NCBI GenBank assembly: GCA_037893245.1
Contig: JBAIAA010000095.1
Coordinates: 434,001 to 498,000, forward strand
Direction of reading: 5' to 3'
DNA from: Crossaster papposus
Taxonomy: Eukaryota; Echinodermata; Asteroidea; Velatida; Solasteridae
Length of the DNA stretch: 64,000 bases
Part shown: positions 47,402 to 59,016 of the stretch, in pieces
Position numbering within the stretch: position 1 is the stretch's first letter
How the letters are laid out: every line of letters begins with the position of its first letter
Translations under genes and position numbers: made by a program
Notes under the pieces: generated by a model
Seen by the model: only the letters and a program-made list of their open reading frames with translations
The model's database searches: none
Told to the model about the DNA's origin: nothing

Positions 47402-48061
47402 CTAACAAACAAATGGTTTCTCACTGGTGTGAATCATTTCATGTCTCTTTAGGTTAGATTGATTTGAAAAAGCTTTACCACAGGTCTCACAAACAAATGG
47501 TTTTTCACCAGTGTGAACACTCTCATGTCCTTTAAGATGACTTCGTGTAGTAAAAGCTTTTCCACAGGTCTCACAAACAAATGGTTTCACACCAGTGTGA
47601 ATCCGCATATGTTCTTTAAGATGAATTCGTTGAGTAAAAGCTTTCCCACAGGTCTCACAAACAAATGGTTTCTCACCAGTGTGAATCCTCTCATGTTTTA
47701 TAAGATGACTTCGTTGAGTAAAAGCTTTACCACAGGTCTCACAAACAAATGGCGACTCACCAGTGTGAATCCTCTCATGATCTTTAAGATGACTTCGTTG
47801 AGTAAAAGCTTTACCACAGGTCTCACAAACAAATGGCGACTCACCAGTGTGAATTCTCTCATGTCCTTTAAGATGACTTCGTGTAGTAAAAGCTTTACTA
47901 CAGGTCTCACAAACAAACGGTTTTTCACCAGTGTGAACCCTACCATGTCTCATTAGACTACTTCGGTGTGTGAAAGCTTGACCACAGGTCTCACAAACAA
48001 ACTGTTTCTCTCCGTTGTTGACCCTCTGGTAGCAAATCAGTTCAGGTCCTTCTGTGTCCAT
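47402..48061 (-). CDS. A7: poly-C2H2 zinc-finger protein, 7 fingers
   Basis: 219 residues, seven intact fingers, a near-identical duplicate of A2 that differs at only a few residues (KGEK to NGEK in the leader, CES to CET, CDT to CET). The fingers have the same helices in the same order, so both copies should bind the same DNA. Two linkers are HTGESP. B5 lies upstream. Confidence 0.87.
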   Translation of the reverse strand: MDTEGPELICYQRVNNGEKQFVCETCGQAFTHRSSLMRHGRVHTGEKPFVCETCSKAFTTRSHLKGHERIHTGESPFVCETCGKAFTQRSHLKDHERIHTGESPFVCETCGKAFTQRSHLIKHERIHTGEKPFVCETCGKAFTQRIHLKEHMRIHTGVKPFVCETCGKAFTTRSHLKGHESVHTGEKPFVCETCGKAFSNQSNLKRHEMIHTSEKPFVC

Positions 48062-48695
48062 TTTGCTCAAGTGTTTTTCTTGACCCCAACACTCCAGAAT
48101 TCTCAAATTTAGTAGGTCGACTAAATTACTGCATCAGTCTGAAGTTTTAGATGAACAGACGTCTAAATTGTAGGTCAGGTAGCCACTGGTGACACAATAC
48201 ATCATGACGCACTGCAGACAGCTAGCTGTTTTTAGATGATACAACAATTCAAATTATAACGGCTTTTCCCCAAAAGGCACAATGCCTGCATTTTGATTTT
48301 TGACATTGAATGCGATCTTTGATTTCATGCAAACCAGAAAAAAAGAATCTGTTAACCCTAACAACACTACAACAGTCCTCAATCCTCCAAAATCGATATG
48401 ATTTTGCACACACACTAGATAGTTAGAGTTAATGGCATTATTTTGACATAGTTTACTTTAAGTTTACTCCCGGAAACACTCGAACATTGCAACGGTTAAC
48501 CAGTTTGCACCGGAGGACGTATACATACACTAAAGGTTTTCCGCAGACTTAGAACAGATGACGCATAAACAAGTCACGAGCAAGGCCGGAAATGTCTGTT
48601 TGCAGCGAGTCCTAGCAGCGAGTAAGGCAGGAAAGAGCTTTTACACTGGTCGCTCACCGAGATTGCCTTGCCCATTAAAGACTTTTTCCACAGAT
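48062..48695. other. A7 5' flank, truncated MITE and A-B junction
   Basis: Same layout as 10705-11325, with a small tandem duplication (gcagcgagt repeated near 48602-48620) beside the junction at about 48630. Confidence 0.65.
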
Positions 48696-49796
48696 CTAAC
48701 AAACAAATGGTTTCTCACTGGTGTGAATCATTTCATGTCTCTTTAGGTTAGATTGATTTGAAAAAGCTTCACCACAGGTCTCACAAACAAATGGTTTCTC
48801 ACCAGTGTGAATCCTCTCATGTTTCTTTAGGTTAGATTGACTTGAAAAAGCTTTACCACAGATCTCACAAACACTGGTGAGAAATGTTTTTTTACCAGTG
48901 TGAATCCTCTCATGTCCTTTAAGATGACTTCGTTGAGTAAAAGCTTTACCACAGGTTATGCAAACAAACGGTTTCTCATTAGTGTGAACCCTCTCATGTT
49001 TGTTAAAATGACTTTGTACAGTAAAAGTTTTACCAGTGTGAATCCTCTCATGTTCTTTAAGACGGCTTCGTTTAATAAAAGCTTTACCACAGGTCTCACA
49101 AACAAAAGGTTTCTCACCAGTGTGAATCCTCTCATGTTCTTTAAGATTACTTCGTTGAGTAAAAGCTTTACCACAGGTCTCACAAACAAAAGGTTTCTCA
49201 CCAGTGTGAATCCTCTCATGTTCTTTAAGATTACTTCGTTGAGTAAAAGCTTTACCACAGGTCTCACAAACAAAAGGTTTCTCACCAGTGTGAATCCTCT
49301 CATGTTCTTTAAGATTACTTTGTTGAGTAAAAGCTTTACCACAGGTCTCACAAACAAATGGTTTCTCACCAGTGTGAATCCTCTCATGTTTTATAAGATG
49401 ACTTCGTTGAGTAAAAGCTTTACCACAGGTCTCACAAACAAATGGCGACTCACCAGTGTGAATCCTCTCATGATCTTTAAGATGACTTCGTTGAGTAAAA
49501 GCTTTACCACAGGTCTCACAAACAAATGGCGACTCACCAGTGTGAATCCTCTCATGTCCTTTAAGATGACTTCGTGTAGTAAAAGCTTTACCACAGGTCT
49601 CACAAACAAACGGTTTTTCACCAGTGTGAATCCTCTCATGTTTTATAAGATGACCTCGTTGAGTAAAAGCTTTATTACAGGTCTCACAATTAAGTAAAGG
49701 TTTTTCTTCCTTGTTGACCCTCTGGTGGTCAGGTCTTCTTGTGTCCATTTTGCTGCAGTGTTTAGGCCGATGAATTACTACATCAGTCTGTACCAT
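48696..49796 (-). CDS. B5: poly-C2H2 zinc-finger protein, 12 fingers (one truncated)
   Basis: 366 residues, intact from the ATG at 49796 to the family stop. Eleven complete fingers plus one shortened by an in-frame 30-bp deletion near 49035 (HTGKTFTVQSHF), which removes its Cys pair so it cannot bind zinc normally. Between fingers 10 and 11 the linker is three residues longer (KKTFLTSVC), shared with A9 and, frameshifted, with B2. Two HTGESP linkers match those of A2 and A7, so a block of fingers has moved between A- and B-type genes. Confidence 0.85.
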   Translation of the reverse strand: MVQTDVVIHRPKHCSKMDTRRPDHQRVNKEEKPLLNCETCNKAFTQRGHLIKHERIHTGEKPFVCETCGKAFTTRSHLKGHERIHTGESPFVCETCGKAFTQRSHLKDHERIHTGESPFVCETCGKAFTQRSHLIKHERIHTGEKPFVCETCGKAFTQQSNLKEHERIHTGEKPFVCETCGKAFTQRSNLKEHERIHTGEKPFVCETCGKAFTQRSNLKEHERIHTGEKPFVCETCGKAFIKRSRLKEHERIHTGKTFTVQSHFNKHERVHTNEKPFVCITCGKAFTQRSHLKGHERIHTGKKTFLTSVCEICGKAFSSQSNLKKHERIHTGEKPFVCETCGEAFSNQSNLKRHEMIHTSEKPFVC

Positions 49797-51442
49797 ACGT
49801 CTCAATAGATTGCTTGAGCGTGTGTTAGCGTCGTCACCAGTGCTGCATGCTACTCTCCTCCTCAAGTCTCTCCTTGATCGACTGAAAATCTTCAGATTCC
49901 AGACGGGACTCTGCCGTCAGTGTTTCACCTGAAAGCCTGTGTTAAAACACAAGCAAATAATGTGCTTCATCACTACACATTTGGACCATAGCTACAAGGA
50001 ATGTTTTAACCATTTAGCGCCAGGTTTATTTTCAAGTCACTGAGACCACTGGCGGGATCATTTTTCATTAAAAAAAAATGTTTGTTTTATTCAGTAAAAT
50101 ATTCCTGTTTTGAAATGCAACTACTACAAGACGCAGTTTATTAGCACGGTTATTTACAGGTTTTTGTAAAAATTCTGCATTTCACGACAGCGCCCCCAAT
50201 GAGGTCTTTGCGTAATCGCGCTAATGACCCGTCTGCACTTTGTTTGACCTCATTAATGGCCGCTCGGCCCGGTTGCTAGTGCGATTAGCGTGTACGCGTA
50301 CATAGCAAGCGTGACGTCAATGCAACATCTTTGTTGCCAGTTGGCAATACATGTATCTGTAAAATAATATTAACTCACCATAAGTACCAGTGTACGTTGA
50401 CGTTGTGCTACGGCCCCACAATCTGCAGAAAGATCTTGTACAGATATGTATATTGATGAGCCGTGTACGTTGAGGCTGCCATTGCATTGGAGAAATAATT
50501 CTTAATACAGCAACGCCACATTCACGGGTATAATCTACATAATTCCTTAAGATGCATTCACGAATAGAACCTGCATCACTATGGCATTAATTACCATGTA
50601 CATGTACATCATGTATCGTTAAGCGCATTTTACAAACTGCAAGGTCTACCTACCTGATGAAAACAACGGGAAAACTACGACCCACACTAGCTGCGCAATA
50701 ACAGAGAACGAAACGCCGATGATGACAGCGCCCTCTACATATAGTTTTTTATTTTATTATACGAGTGGAATTCTTTTATATGAAGCAAATATGGAACGAA
50801 GAGAAAAATAATGACACCAGGCGCGAACTTGTTAATGGATTTTGTCTGTGTCACATAGTCACATTTCGTTGTTTTTAAAATTGATCCACATACACCGTGT
50901 CCCAAAGATCAAGGTTTAACCCCGGTGAAGGGTTTACTGAAGAATTTTAAACGAAGCTGGACCAAAAAGTAATATATATAAGAACATGAATACAAACAAA
51001 ACACAATATCTGCCAGGAATTGATCATTAGTGTATTTTTTTATTTGGATTCCATTAAATATTCCGCACAACTACAGACAAACTTGTGGTTATAAATAAAG
51101 AAACTGCGATAAGTTACATTAATTTTTAACAATTTAAAGGGCTATGTTATGTGTTTTTGTGTTTTTTTATTATATTCGAGTGATTTCTAGACTCCAGTAA
51201 ATAAGTTAAAAAAAATCAATCAAAAAGTGTTTTGGGGAAATGGACCCGCCCCGAAAATGGTACATGCATCTCATTGGCATTGAAAATGTGCATAATCGTG
51301 ACGTACATTTGGGAACTCGTTGGCCGGCCAGTATCTGAGCTACAGCGGCCGATACGCACGTGCAATCGATGCAGAATCATTCATTCCACCGCAGTCAGTT
51401 CGATCATCGATTAGTTCTGGATTTTCTTCATTCTTCAAAAAT
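49797..51442. repeat. Shortened module P and module T, unit 8
   Basis: The B5 5' flank runs to ttttgtaaaaattctg at about 50170 and then jumps to catttcacgacagcgcccc, so about 0.8 kb of module P is missing. Module T follows from about 50815. No gene seen. Confidence 0.55.
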
Positions 51443-51547
51443 ATGTCAGCTAGATGTGTTGCTGCAGGTTGCGGCAACACCAATAAAGCTGGTGTTAGCA
51501 TGCATACATTTCCAATCATAAACTCCCAATCATCATTAATAAACTAA
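51443..51547 (+). CDS. THAP-like N-terminal exon fragment, copy 6
   Basis: MSARCVAAGC...VSMHTFP, 34 residues; the bases before the ATG differ slightly (ttcaaaaatatg). Confidence 0.4.
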   Translation: MSARCVAAGCGNTNKAGVSMHTFPIINSQSSLIN

Positions 51548-52281
51548 GTTGGATTAATTGCCAGCACTAAACATTTTGGCAATGTTTTCCCATATGTAAC
51601 CGGATACGTCAAAATCAGGCAAAAAGTCAATTTTTAGTTATCACATTTCCCAGCAAAACCTTGCTCTTTCAAATGCCAATTTGCTTTCGTAATTATTCCA
51701 AAGCTAAGCTTTTAAATTTTGAAATCTGATAATTTTTTTGTTAATTCTGAACAAAATCTTGAACAAAGTGTCATTTTTGTAAAAAATCTTACCTCTCTCT
51801 CTAAAAGTGTTTTAACCAGTTCGCCGGGATTATTTTAACATCAACGAGCCGAGGGGCGGGGTTATTTTTAACGAAACTCGTCCTGAAGCGGGTTCAGGCC
51901 GATAGTGCCGGGAAGCACACCCACGCATTTCCGGCCTTGCTCGCTGCTGACAGACATTTCCGAACTTGAACTTGGCGTGTTTATGCGTCATTCGTTTTGA
52001 ATTTGGGGAAAACTTTGCGTTTATATACGTCATCCGGCGCGAACTGGTTAAAAATACTTTTGGGATGAAATTTCAGTTTGCTATTTTGCAGCTGTTTCTC
52101 CATTTGTAGCTCGGCCCTGCTTGATTGTGGCATACCACGTTACATTAAATTACATGTATACATGTATTGCTAACGCGCCATGTGGGTCCATTGATGTGCA
52201 GTCCCATTACTTTGAGGGAAAGAGCTTTTACACTGGTCGCTCACCGAGATTGCCTTGCCCAATAAAGACTTTTCCACAGAT
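51548..52281. other. A8 3' flank with MITE insertion
   Basis: The repeated A-type 3' flank, lengthened by the MITE at 51816-52047. It ends with the fossil finger. No gene seen. Confidence 0.55.
51816..52047. mobile_element. TTAA-type MITE, 232 bp, with visible empty sites
   Basis: Ends ccagttcgccgggat and atccggcgcgaactgg, flanked by TTAA (51812-51815, 52048-52051). Other units read gtgttttaaaaatac at this point with a single TTAA. Related to 4012-4218 in reverse orientation. Confidence 0.88.
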
Positions 52282-53188
<907 letters not shown>

Positions 53189-53715
53189 TTTGCTCAAGTG
53201 TTTTTCTTGACCCCAACACTCCAGAATTCTCAAATTTAGTAGGTCGACTAAATTACTGCATCAGTCTGAAGTTTTAGATGAGCAGACGTCTAAATTGTAG
53301 GTCAGGTAGCCACTGGTGACACAATACATCATGACGCACTGCAGACACAGCTAGCTGTTTTTAGATGATACAACAATTCAAATTATAACGGCTTTTCCCT
53401 AACAACACTACAACAGTCCTCAATCCTCCAAAATCAATATGATTTTGCACACACACACACTAGATAGTTAGAGTTAATGGCATTATTTTGACATAGTTTA
53501 CTCCCGGAAACACTCGAACATTGCGACGGTTAACCAGTTTGCACCGGAGGACGTATACATACACTAAAGGTTTTCCGCAGACTTAGAACAGATGACGCAT
53601 AAACAAGTCACGAGCAAGGCCGGAAATGTCTGTTTGCAGCGAGTAAGGCAGGAAAGAGCTTTTACACTGGTCGCTCACCGAGATTGCCTTGCCCAATAAA
53701 GACTTTTCCACAGAT
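53189..53715. other. A8 5' flank, truncated MITE and A-B junction
   Basis: As 10705-11325 but shortened by a deletion after ggcttttccct (about 53400). Junction near 53651. Confidence 0.6.
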
Positions 53716-54753
53716 CTAACAAACAAATGGTTTCTCACTGGTGTGAATCCTCTCATGTATTTTGAGACTACTTTGTCGAGTAAAAGCTTTACCACAGGTC
53801 TCACAAACAGATGGTTTCTCACCAGTGTGAATCCTCTCATGTCCTTTAAGGTGACTTCGTGTAGTAAAAGCGTTACCACAGGTCTCACAAACAAACGGTT
53901 TCTCACCAGTGTGAATCTTCTCATGTTCTTTAAGATTACTTTGTTGAGTAAAAGCTTTACCACAGGTCTCACAAACAAATGGCTTCTCGCCAGTGTGAAT
54001 CCTCTCATGTTTTTTAAGATGACTTCGTGTAGTAAAAGCTTTCCCACAGGTTTCACAAACAAAAGGTTTCTCGCCAGTGTGAATCCTCTCATGTTCTTTG
54101 AGATGACTTTGTTGAGTAAAAGCCTTACCACAGGTCTCACAAACAAATGGTTTCTCATTAGTGTGAATCCTCTCATGTATTGTAAGACTACTTCGTTGAG
54201 TAAAAGCTTTACCACAGGTCTCACATACAAATGGTTTCTCACCAATTTGAATCCCGTCATGTCTCTTTAGATCATGTTGTTGAGTAGAAGCTTTGCCACA
54301 GGTCTCACAAACAAATGGCTTCTCGCCAGTGTGAATCCTCTCATGTTTTTTAAGATGACTTTGTTGAGTAAAAGCTTTACCACAGGTCTCACAAACAAAT
54401 GGCTTCTCGCCAGTGTGAATCCTCTCATGTTTTTTAAGATGACTTCGTGTAGTAAAAGCTTTCCCACAGGTTTCACAAACAAAAGGTTTCTCACCAGTGT
54501 GAATCTTCTCATGTTCTTTAAGATGACCTTGTTGAGTGAAAGCATTACCACAAGTCTCACAAACAAATGGTTTTTCACCAGTGTGAATCGTCACATGTTC
54601 TTTAAGATGACTTTGTCGAGTAAAAGCTTTACCACAGGTCTCACAATTAAGTAAAGGTTTCTCTTCCTTGTTGACCCTCTGGTGGCCAGGTCTTCTTGTG
54701 TCCATTTTGTTGCAGTGTTTAGGACGATGAATTACTACACCAGTCTGTACCAT
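53716..54753 (-). CDS. B6: poly-C2H2 zinc-finger protein, 11 fingers
   Basis: 345 residues, same length and finger order as B4. Only finger 1 and its linker differ clearly ([13 protein letters not shown] here). All zinc ligands are present. Flanks, 5' element and leader are also nearly identical to B4, so this is a recent duplicate whose first finger was replaced by gene conversion or exchange. Confidence 0.87.
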   Translation of the reverse strand: MVQTGVVIHRPKHCNKMDTRRPGHQRVNKEEKPLLNCETCGKAFTRQSHLKEHVTIHTGEKPFVCETCGNAFTQQGHLKEHEKIHTGEKPFVCETCGKAFTTRSHLKKHERIHTGEKPFVCETCGKAFTQQSHLKKHERIHTGEKPFVCETCGKASTQQHDLKRHDGIQIGEKPFVCETCGKAFTQRSSLTIHERIHTNEKPFVCETCGKAFTQQSHLKEHERIHTGEKPFVCETCGKAFTTRSHLKKHERIHTGEKPFVCETCGKAFTQQSNLKEHEKIHTGEKPFVCETCGNAFTTRSHLKGHERIHTGEKPSVCETCGKAFTRQSSLKIHERIHTSEKPFVC

Positions 54754-55068
54754 ACGTCTCAACAGATTGCTTGAGCGTGTGTTAGCGTCGTCACCAGTGC
54801 TGCATGCTACTCTCCTCCTCAAGTCTGTCCTTGATCGACTCAAAATCTTCAGATTCCAGACAGGACTCTGCTGTCAGTGTCTCACCGGAAAGCCTGTGTT
54901 AAAACACAAGGATTTTTTTTATTGAATTTTTATTTTTGTATTCAGTAAATTATTTCTGTTTTGAAACAAGACGCAGTTTATTAGCACCGTTATTTACAGG
55001 TTTTTGCCAACATTCTGTTGCCTACGGCATTTTTTCTCTCTGCAGGCGTGATATTACGTCAACCGCTA
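54754..55068. other. B6 5' flank
   Basis: Same as 36136-36450. Confidence 0.45.
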
Positions 55069-55437
55069 CAGGCCCGTATGCAGGATTTTTTATGGGGGGT
55101 GCAAATTTGTACTGATAGGACCAAAAAATGGAACCAAATTTTTTCGTGTGCCAGTTTCGTTATTTCTACCTCAAAATACCATTACTACCCCGGAAAATGT
55201 GGACCTTTTGGCAATTTGGGGGGGGGGGGGCGAATTTGTACTGATGGGACCAAAAATGGGACCAAATTTTTGTGTGTGCCAGTACAGTTATTTCTACATC
55301 AAAATACTATTATTTACACTGGAAAATGTGAACCTTTTGGTAATTTGGGGGGGTGCGTACGCACCCGTCGCACCCGTCGCACCCGTCCCCCCCCCCCCCC
55401 CTCCCCCCCTCCCCCCTCCCCCCTGCATACGGGCCTG
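55069..55437. mobile_element. TIR element with 5-bp duplication, copy 3 (369 bp)
   Basis: Same ends, CGCTA flanks and position as 13180-13505 and 36451-36824. Confidence 0.8.
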
Positions 55438-55915
55438 CGCTACTCACCATAAATTCTGACGCTTGTGTATACGTCATCCGAGGAACTACACACAGGGCCG
55501 GGGACAATTGTACGCGGTAATATATACAAATATTTGCAAGCCCAGCTAAAAAGCACCCTTTTATCAAGAATTTCAAGGGAGACTAAAGCAACCATATTTG
55601 GGAAAATTTGAATGTCAAGAAACTACTGAATGCAGCTGATAATGCTCGGCTGTATGAATTTAATGGAGACAATGGAACTAGGTGTTCAATAGGCCTAATC
55701 ACTGAAGCGTGATGCCACTATATAGCGTATTATACACCTCCACTGCGTCAACGAAGAATGCTTGGCAACGTTGATGTATATTCACGTCCACCGCTGTGTA
55801 TGCCATACATGACAGTCGTGTATACCTGTCCACTGTAGTGCTACTGCTAGCGGGTAGCTTTTGGCATAAATACATGATGTCAACCTCAACAACGAAGGTA
55901 ACTTTTGCAGCGGAA
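55438..55915. repeat. Module P, unit 9 side, left part
   Basis: Continues at 59017 after the 3.1-kb insertion; no gene seen. Confidence 0.6.
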
Positions 55916-57523
55916 CAGTCAGTCCGCAGCGCACTGAAAAGCCGTTCTTTTTATGTGCGATTTATGCATGGCACTTTGTGCGTGACCTCGTTTTTGAATA
56001 CTTAATGAGCTGGCGACAACACCTGGAATTTGGTCCGAAACATCCGTTTTATTCACTGGCTGTCAATATTATGTATATTTTCTTTTGGATAAGGAAACAT
56101 GTTGTTATATTATCAAATCAGATTTGAAATTATATGACATTTAGAGGGTGAAATTTATAACGTAAAAAAAGCTCCCGAATCAACAAATTGACCTTTAAAA
56201 AAAGACGGATTTTGTCCATTTTCTGGCAGCGGCCACAACCCAATTTCACACTGATGTTAAAGATAATTTCATATTCTATCACAAAACTGTAGTTTTGGGG
56301 TTGATTTTAACTTAGTCCAGTCAGGGCGCAGAAAATTATAACGTTCTCAATAAATTAACAAACGGAACATCCCGCCATGACAGTCCATAGTCTTCCTGCG
56401 CCCTCATTGGTCGAAAATGACGTCATGGAAAAAGGCGTCGTGGTAACGTGTAGTTCATGCACATTTCAATACGCAGTTGTTTTTTGTGTATTTTTTTAAT
56501 TGTAAGCTCAAGCGAAAAGGATTTATCTGCTATTCAGGTTTTTTTCCCTTTTTAACAGTGGACTGATTAAAAAATAATAATATTGCCTGCATAATACAAT
56601 GTATACAGCCAAATAAACAAAAAAACAAGCGACAAATGAAGTCGTTGTTTAAAATGTTTTGATAACAATAACATTGATAAATAAACATGTTTACAATATA
56701 TCTGTATTGTGAGGTTGGTTTATAAAAAGACTGCACTTTTTATCTGAAACTTGAATTTTATCGCTTACATTAATATACCCTGTTGATGTTATATGGCTTG
56801 AATAAAATTGTTAAATTAAACCCTGAAATTGTTAAAACTTATTTTAATTACATCAGCTATTACATGTACATAAATACAGATTGAAGAAATGACAACAATT
56901 AGGGTTGGTAATAAAATAATAAATGTTTAGCAATTAGGCAAAACATCAACAAAAATATGGCCAACATAGTGAAGATGATAACCACCTTCATCTTTGGCAT
57001 AATGTTCAATGTGCAAACCATGGAGATTTATTATAAAAGTAAATAAAGTTTGTGTTATCTTTGCTTGATGTTTTTGGCATTGTTTCTTTGGCATTAAATT
57101 ATTGTAAATATTAAATTACAATGTATACCCGCTTCTAACATTGCAAAAACAAAAGATTAAGACATACATTTTGCTAATATAAATGTTAATGCACATAAAT
57201 TATATCACTGATAATAGAATTAATACAATCTGCATTCATAAAGTTATATGCCATTTGTGTCAAATTTACATTGTAGCTCAAAACTTTGTTGGCATAGTTT
57301 TGGGCATTAAGTCCTAGATGATTTGACAAACTGTCCCGACTCGACCAGACTCGGTTTCGATCTGTTTCAGCTGCACTGTGTTTGCACAACACTGACACAA
57401 AGTCATGTATATTATTTAAAATACACTAAAATATTACACTAAATTACAAAAACATTTAAATCTACATGTACAAAGAACGTGCTGCATATCCACCAGTACA
57501 TTTAAATCTTCAACATGGGCGGT

Positions 57524-58183
57524 GGGCATGGCGGCGGTGGGCATGGCGGCGGTGGGCATGGCGGCGGTGGGCATGGCGGCGGTGGGCATGGCGGCGGTGG
57601 GCATGGCGGCGGTGGGCATGGCGGCGGTGGGCATGGCGGCGGTGGGCATGGCGGCGGTGGGCATGGCGGCGGTGGGCATGGCGGCGGTGGGCATGGCGGC
57701 GGTGGGCATGGCGGCGGTGGGCATGGCGGCGGTGGGCATGGCGGCGGTGGGCATGGCGGCGGTGGGCATGGCGGCGGTGGGCATGGCGGCGGTGGGCATG
57801 GCGGCGGTGGGCATGGCGGCGGTGGGCATGGCGGCGGTGGGCATGGCGGCGGTGGGCATGGCGGCGGTGGGCATGGCGGCGGTGGGCATGGCGGCGGTGG
57901 GCATGGCGGCGGTGGGCATGGCGGCGGTGGGCATGGCGGCGGTGGGCATGGCGGCGGTGGGCATGGCGGCGGTGGGCATGGCGGCGGTGGGCATGGCGGC
58001 GGTGGGCATGGCGGCGGTGGGCATGGCGGCGGTGGGCATGGCGGCGGTGGGCATGGCGGCGGTGGGCATGGCGGCGGTGGGCATGGCGGCGGTGGGCATG
58101 GCGGCGGTGGGCATGGCGGCGGTGGGCATGGCGGCGGTGGGCATGGCGGCGGTGGGCATGGCGGCGGTGGGCATGGCGGCGGT
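57524..58183. repeat. Minisatellite: 44 perfect copies of a 15-bp unit
   Basis: Unit gggcatggcggcggt, 44 times without a visible change. Since 15 is a multiple of 3 and no frame contains a stop, long simple frames (GGGHG, MPTAA, RRHAH types) appear on both strands; these are by-products of the repeat, not support for a gene. Confidence 0.97.
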
Positions 58184-58512
58184 AGTGGACGGCATGAATG
58201 CTACCTAGTATAAGAAACATATTGGAAGACAGAAATAGGAACTATGAAGTTTAGCACAATAAAGTAACTAAATTTATTATTATTAAACAATTTGTTATAA
58301 TTTTGAACAAAAACATAGGCCTAAGTCGTTTTTATACATGAAAGAAAAATCAATTCGTATGCATGACATGAAGGCAGAAACCTAACTATCATATAAATAA
58401 AGCCACACAAAACAAAACAAATTAATTATGTTTCTGTAGTGTTGGCTACTGTGCAATCACCATATAGTGCATATCCAGCACATGTACATGTACACATGTG
58501 CTTGTGTGCATA

Positions 58513-58671
58513 ATGAAATACGTACGTTCTGCGTATGTAAAGCCGAAAGACATGGCCGAAAAAGTTGAAATCGCGCGCACGAAAATCGTCGCAAAATACA
58601 TGAAAAAAATGTCGCCACAGGCTAAATTGTATATCAAACGAAAGATCATTGCTTCCTTTATCGATGTGTAG
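58513..58671 (+). CDS. Small ORF with BESS-like tail
   Basis: 52 residues from ATG 58513, with an internal in-frame ATG in good context at 58551 (gacatggcc). The C-terminal part (IVAKYMKKMSPQAKLYIK... ending FIDV) resembles the short helical BESS-type motif found at the end of MADF/SANT-like proteins, which often accompany PIF/Harbinger transposases. An upstream tttctgtag could be a splice acceptor, making this a last exon. The resemblance is by eye only. Confidence 0.3.
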   Translation: MKYVRSAYVKPKDMAEKVEIARTKIVAKYMKKMSPQAKLYIKRKIIASFIDV

Positions 58672-59016
58672 TGATCATTTTTGGCAATATTTGTTAGTCC
58701 AGTCAGGGCGCAGAAACTAAACACACGACAAAAACATTTCTTAAAATTATACTCTAACTTCGAGTGAACAAAATTCTACCAAAAACACACTGAATCTCGT
58801 CATATTTTATATCATTCGATTCAGAAAATCGTTTGCTTTCCATTTACCACGCCATCTTGGAGAATCACTGCTTCGTTTGCAATGTATAGCCCGTGAAAAC
58901 AAAGCGGTCGAACTCTCGCAATTACTCGCGTAAATCTCGTGGCCGATTTGCGACGCCGGCCCTGCAAATAAAGTTCGGGATATGACCTCTTTAACGCGTG
59001 CGCTGCGGACTGACTG

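Larger units (their letters stand above)
55916..59016. mobile_element. 3.1-kb TIR element carrying a minisatellite
   Basis: Ends cagtcagtccgcagcgcac and its reverse complement (19 bp), flanked by GGAA on both sides (55912-55915, 59017-59020). The uninterrupted site is at about 13980 and 37300 (gcggaattaaac). The interior holds a 660-bp minisatellite, a 23-bp direct repeat (56313, 58693), a short + strand ORF and a CpG-rich right end. No transposase was recognised, so it is probably non-autonomous. Confidence 0.8.

Noticed and set aside
57524-58183. CRISPR array
   Set aside because: The repeats are directly contiguous with no spacers, and the context is animal-like.
57434-58220. Long frames across the 15-bp minisatellite (253, 239, 236, 232 and 228 codons)
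   Set aside because: A 15-bp unit without stops keeps five or more frames open by arithmetic; flanking sequence gives no gene signal.
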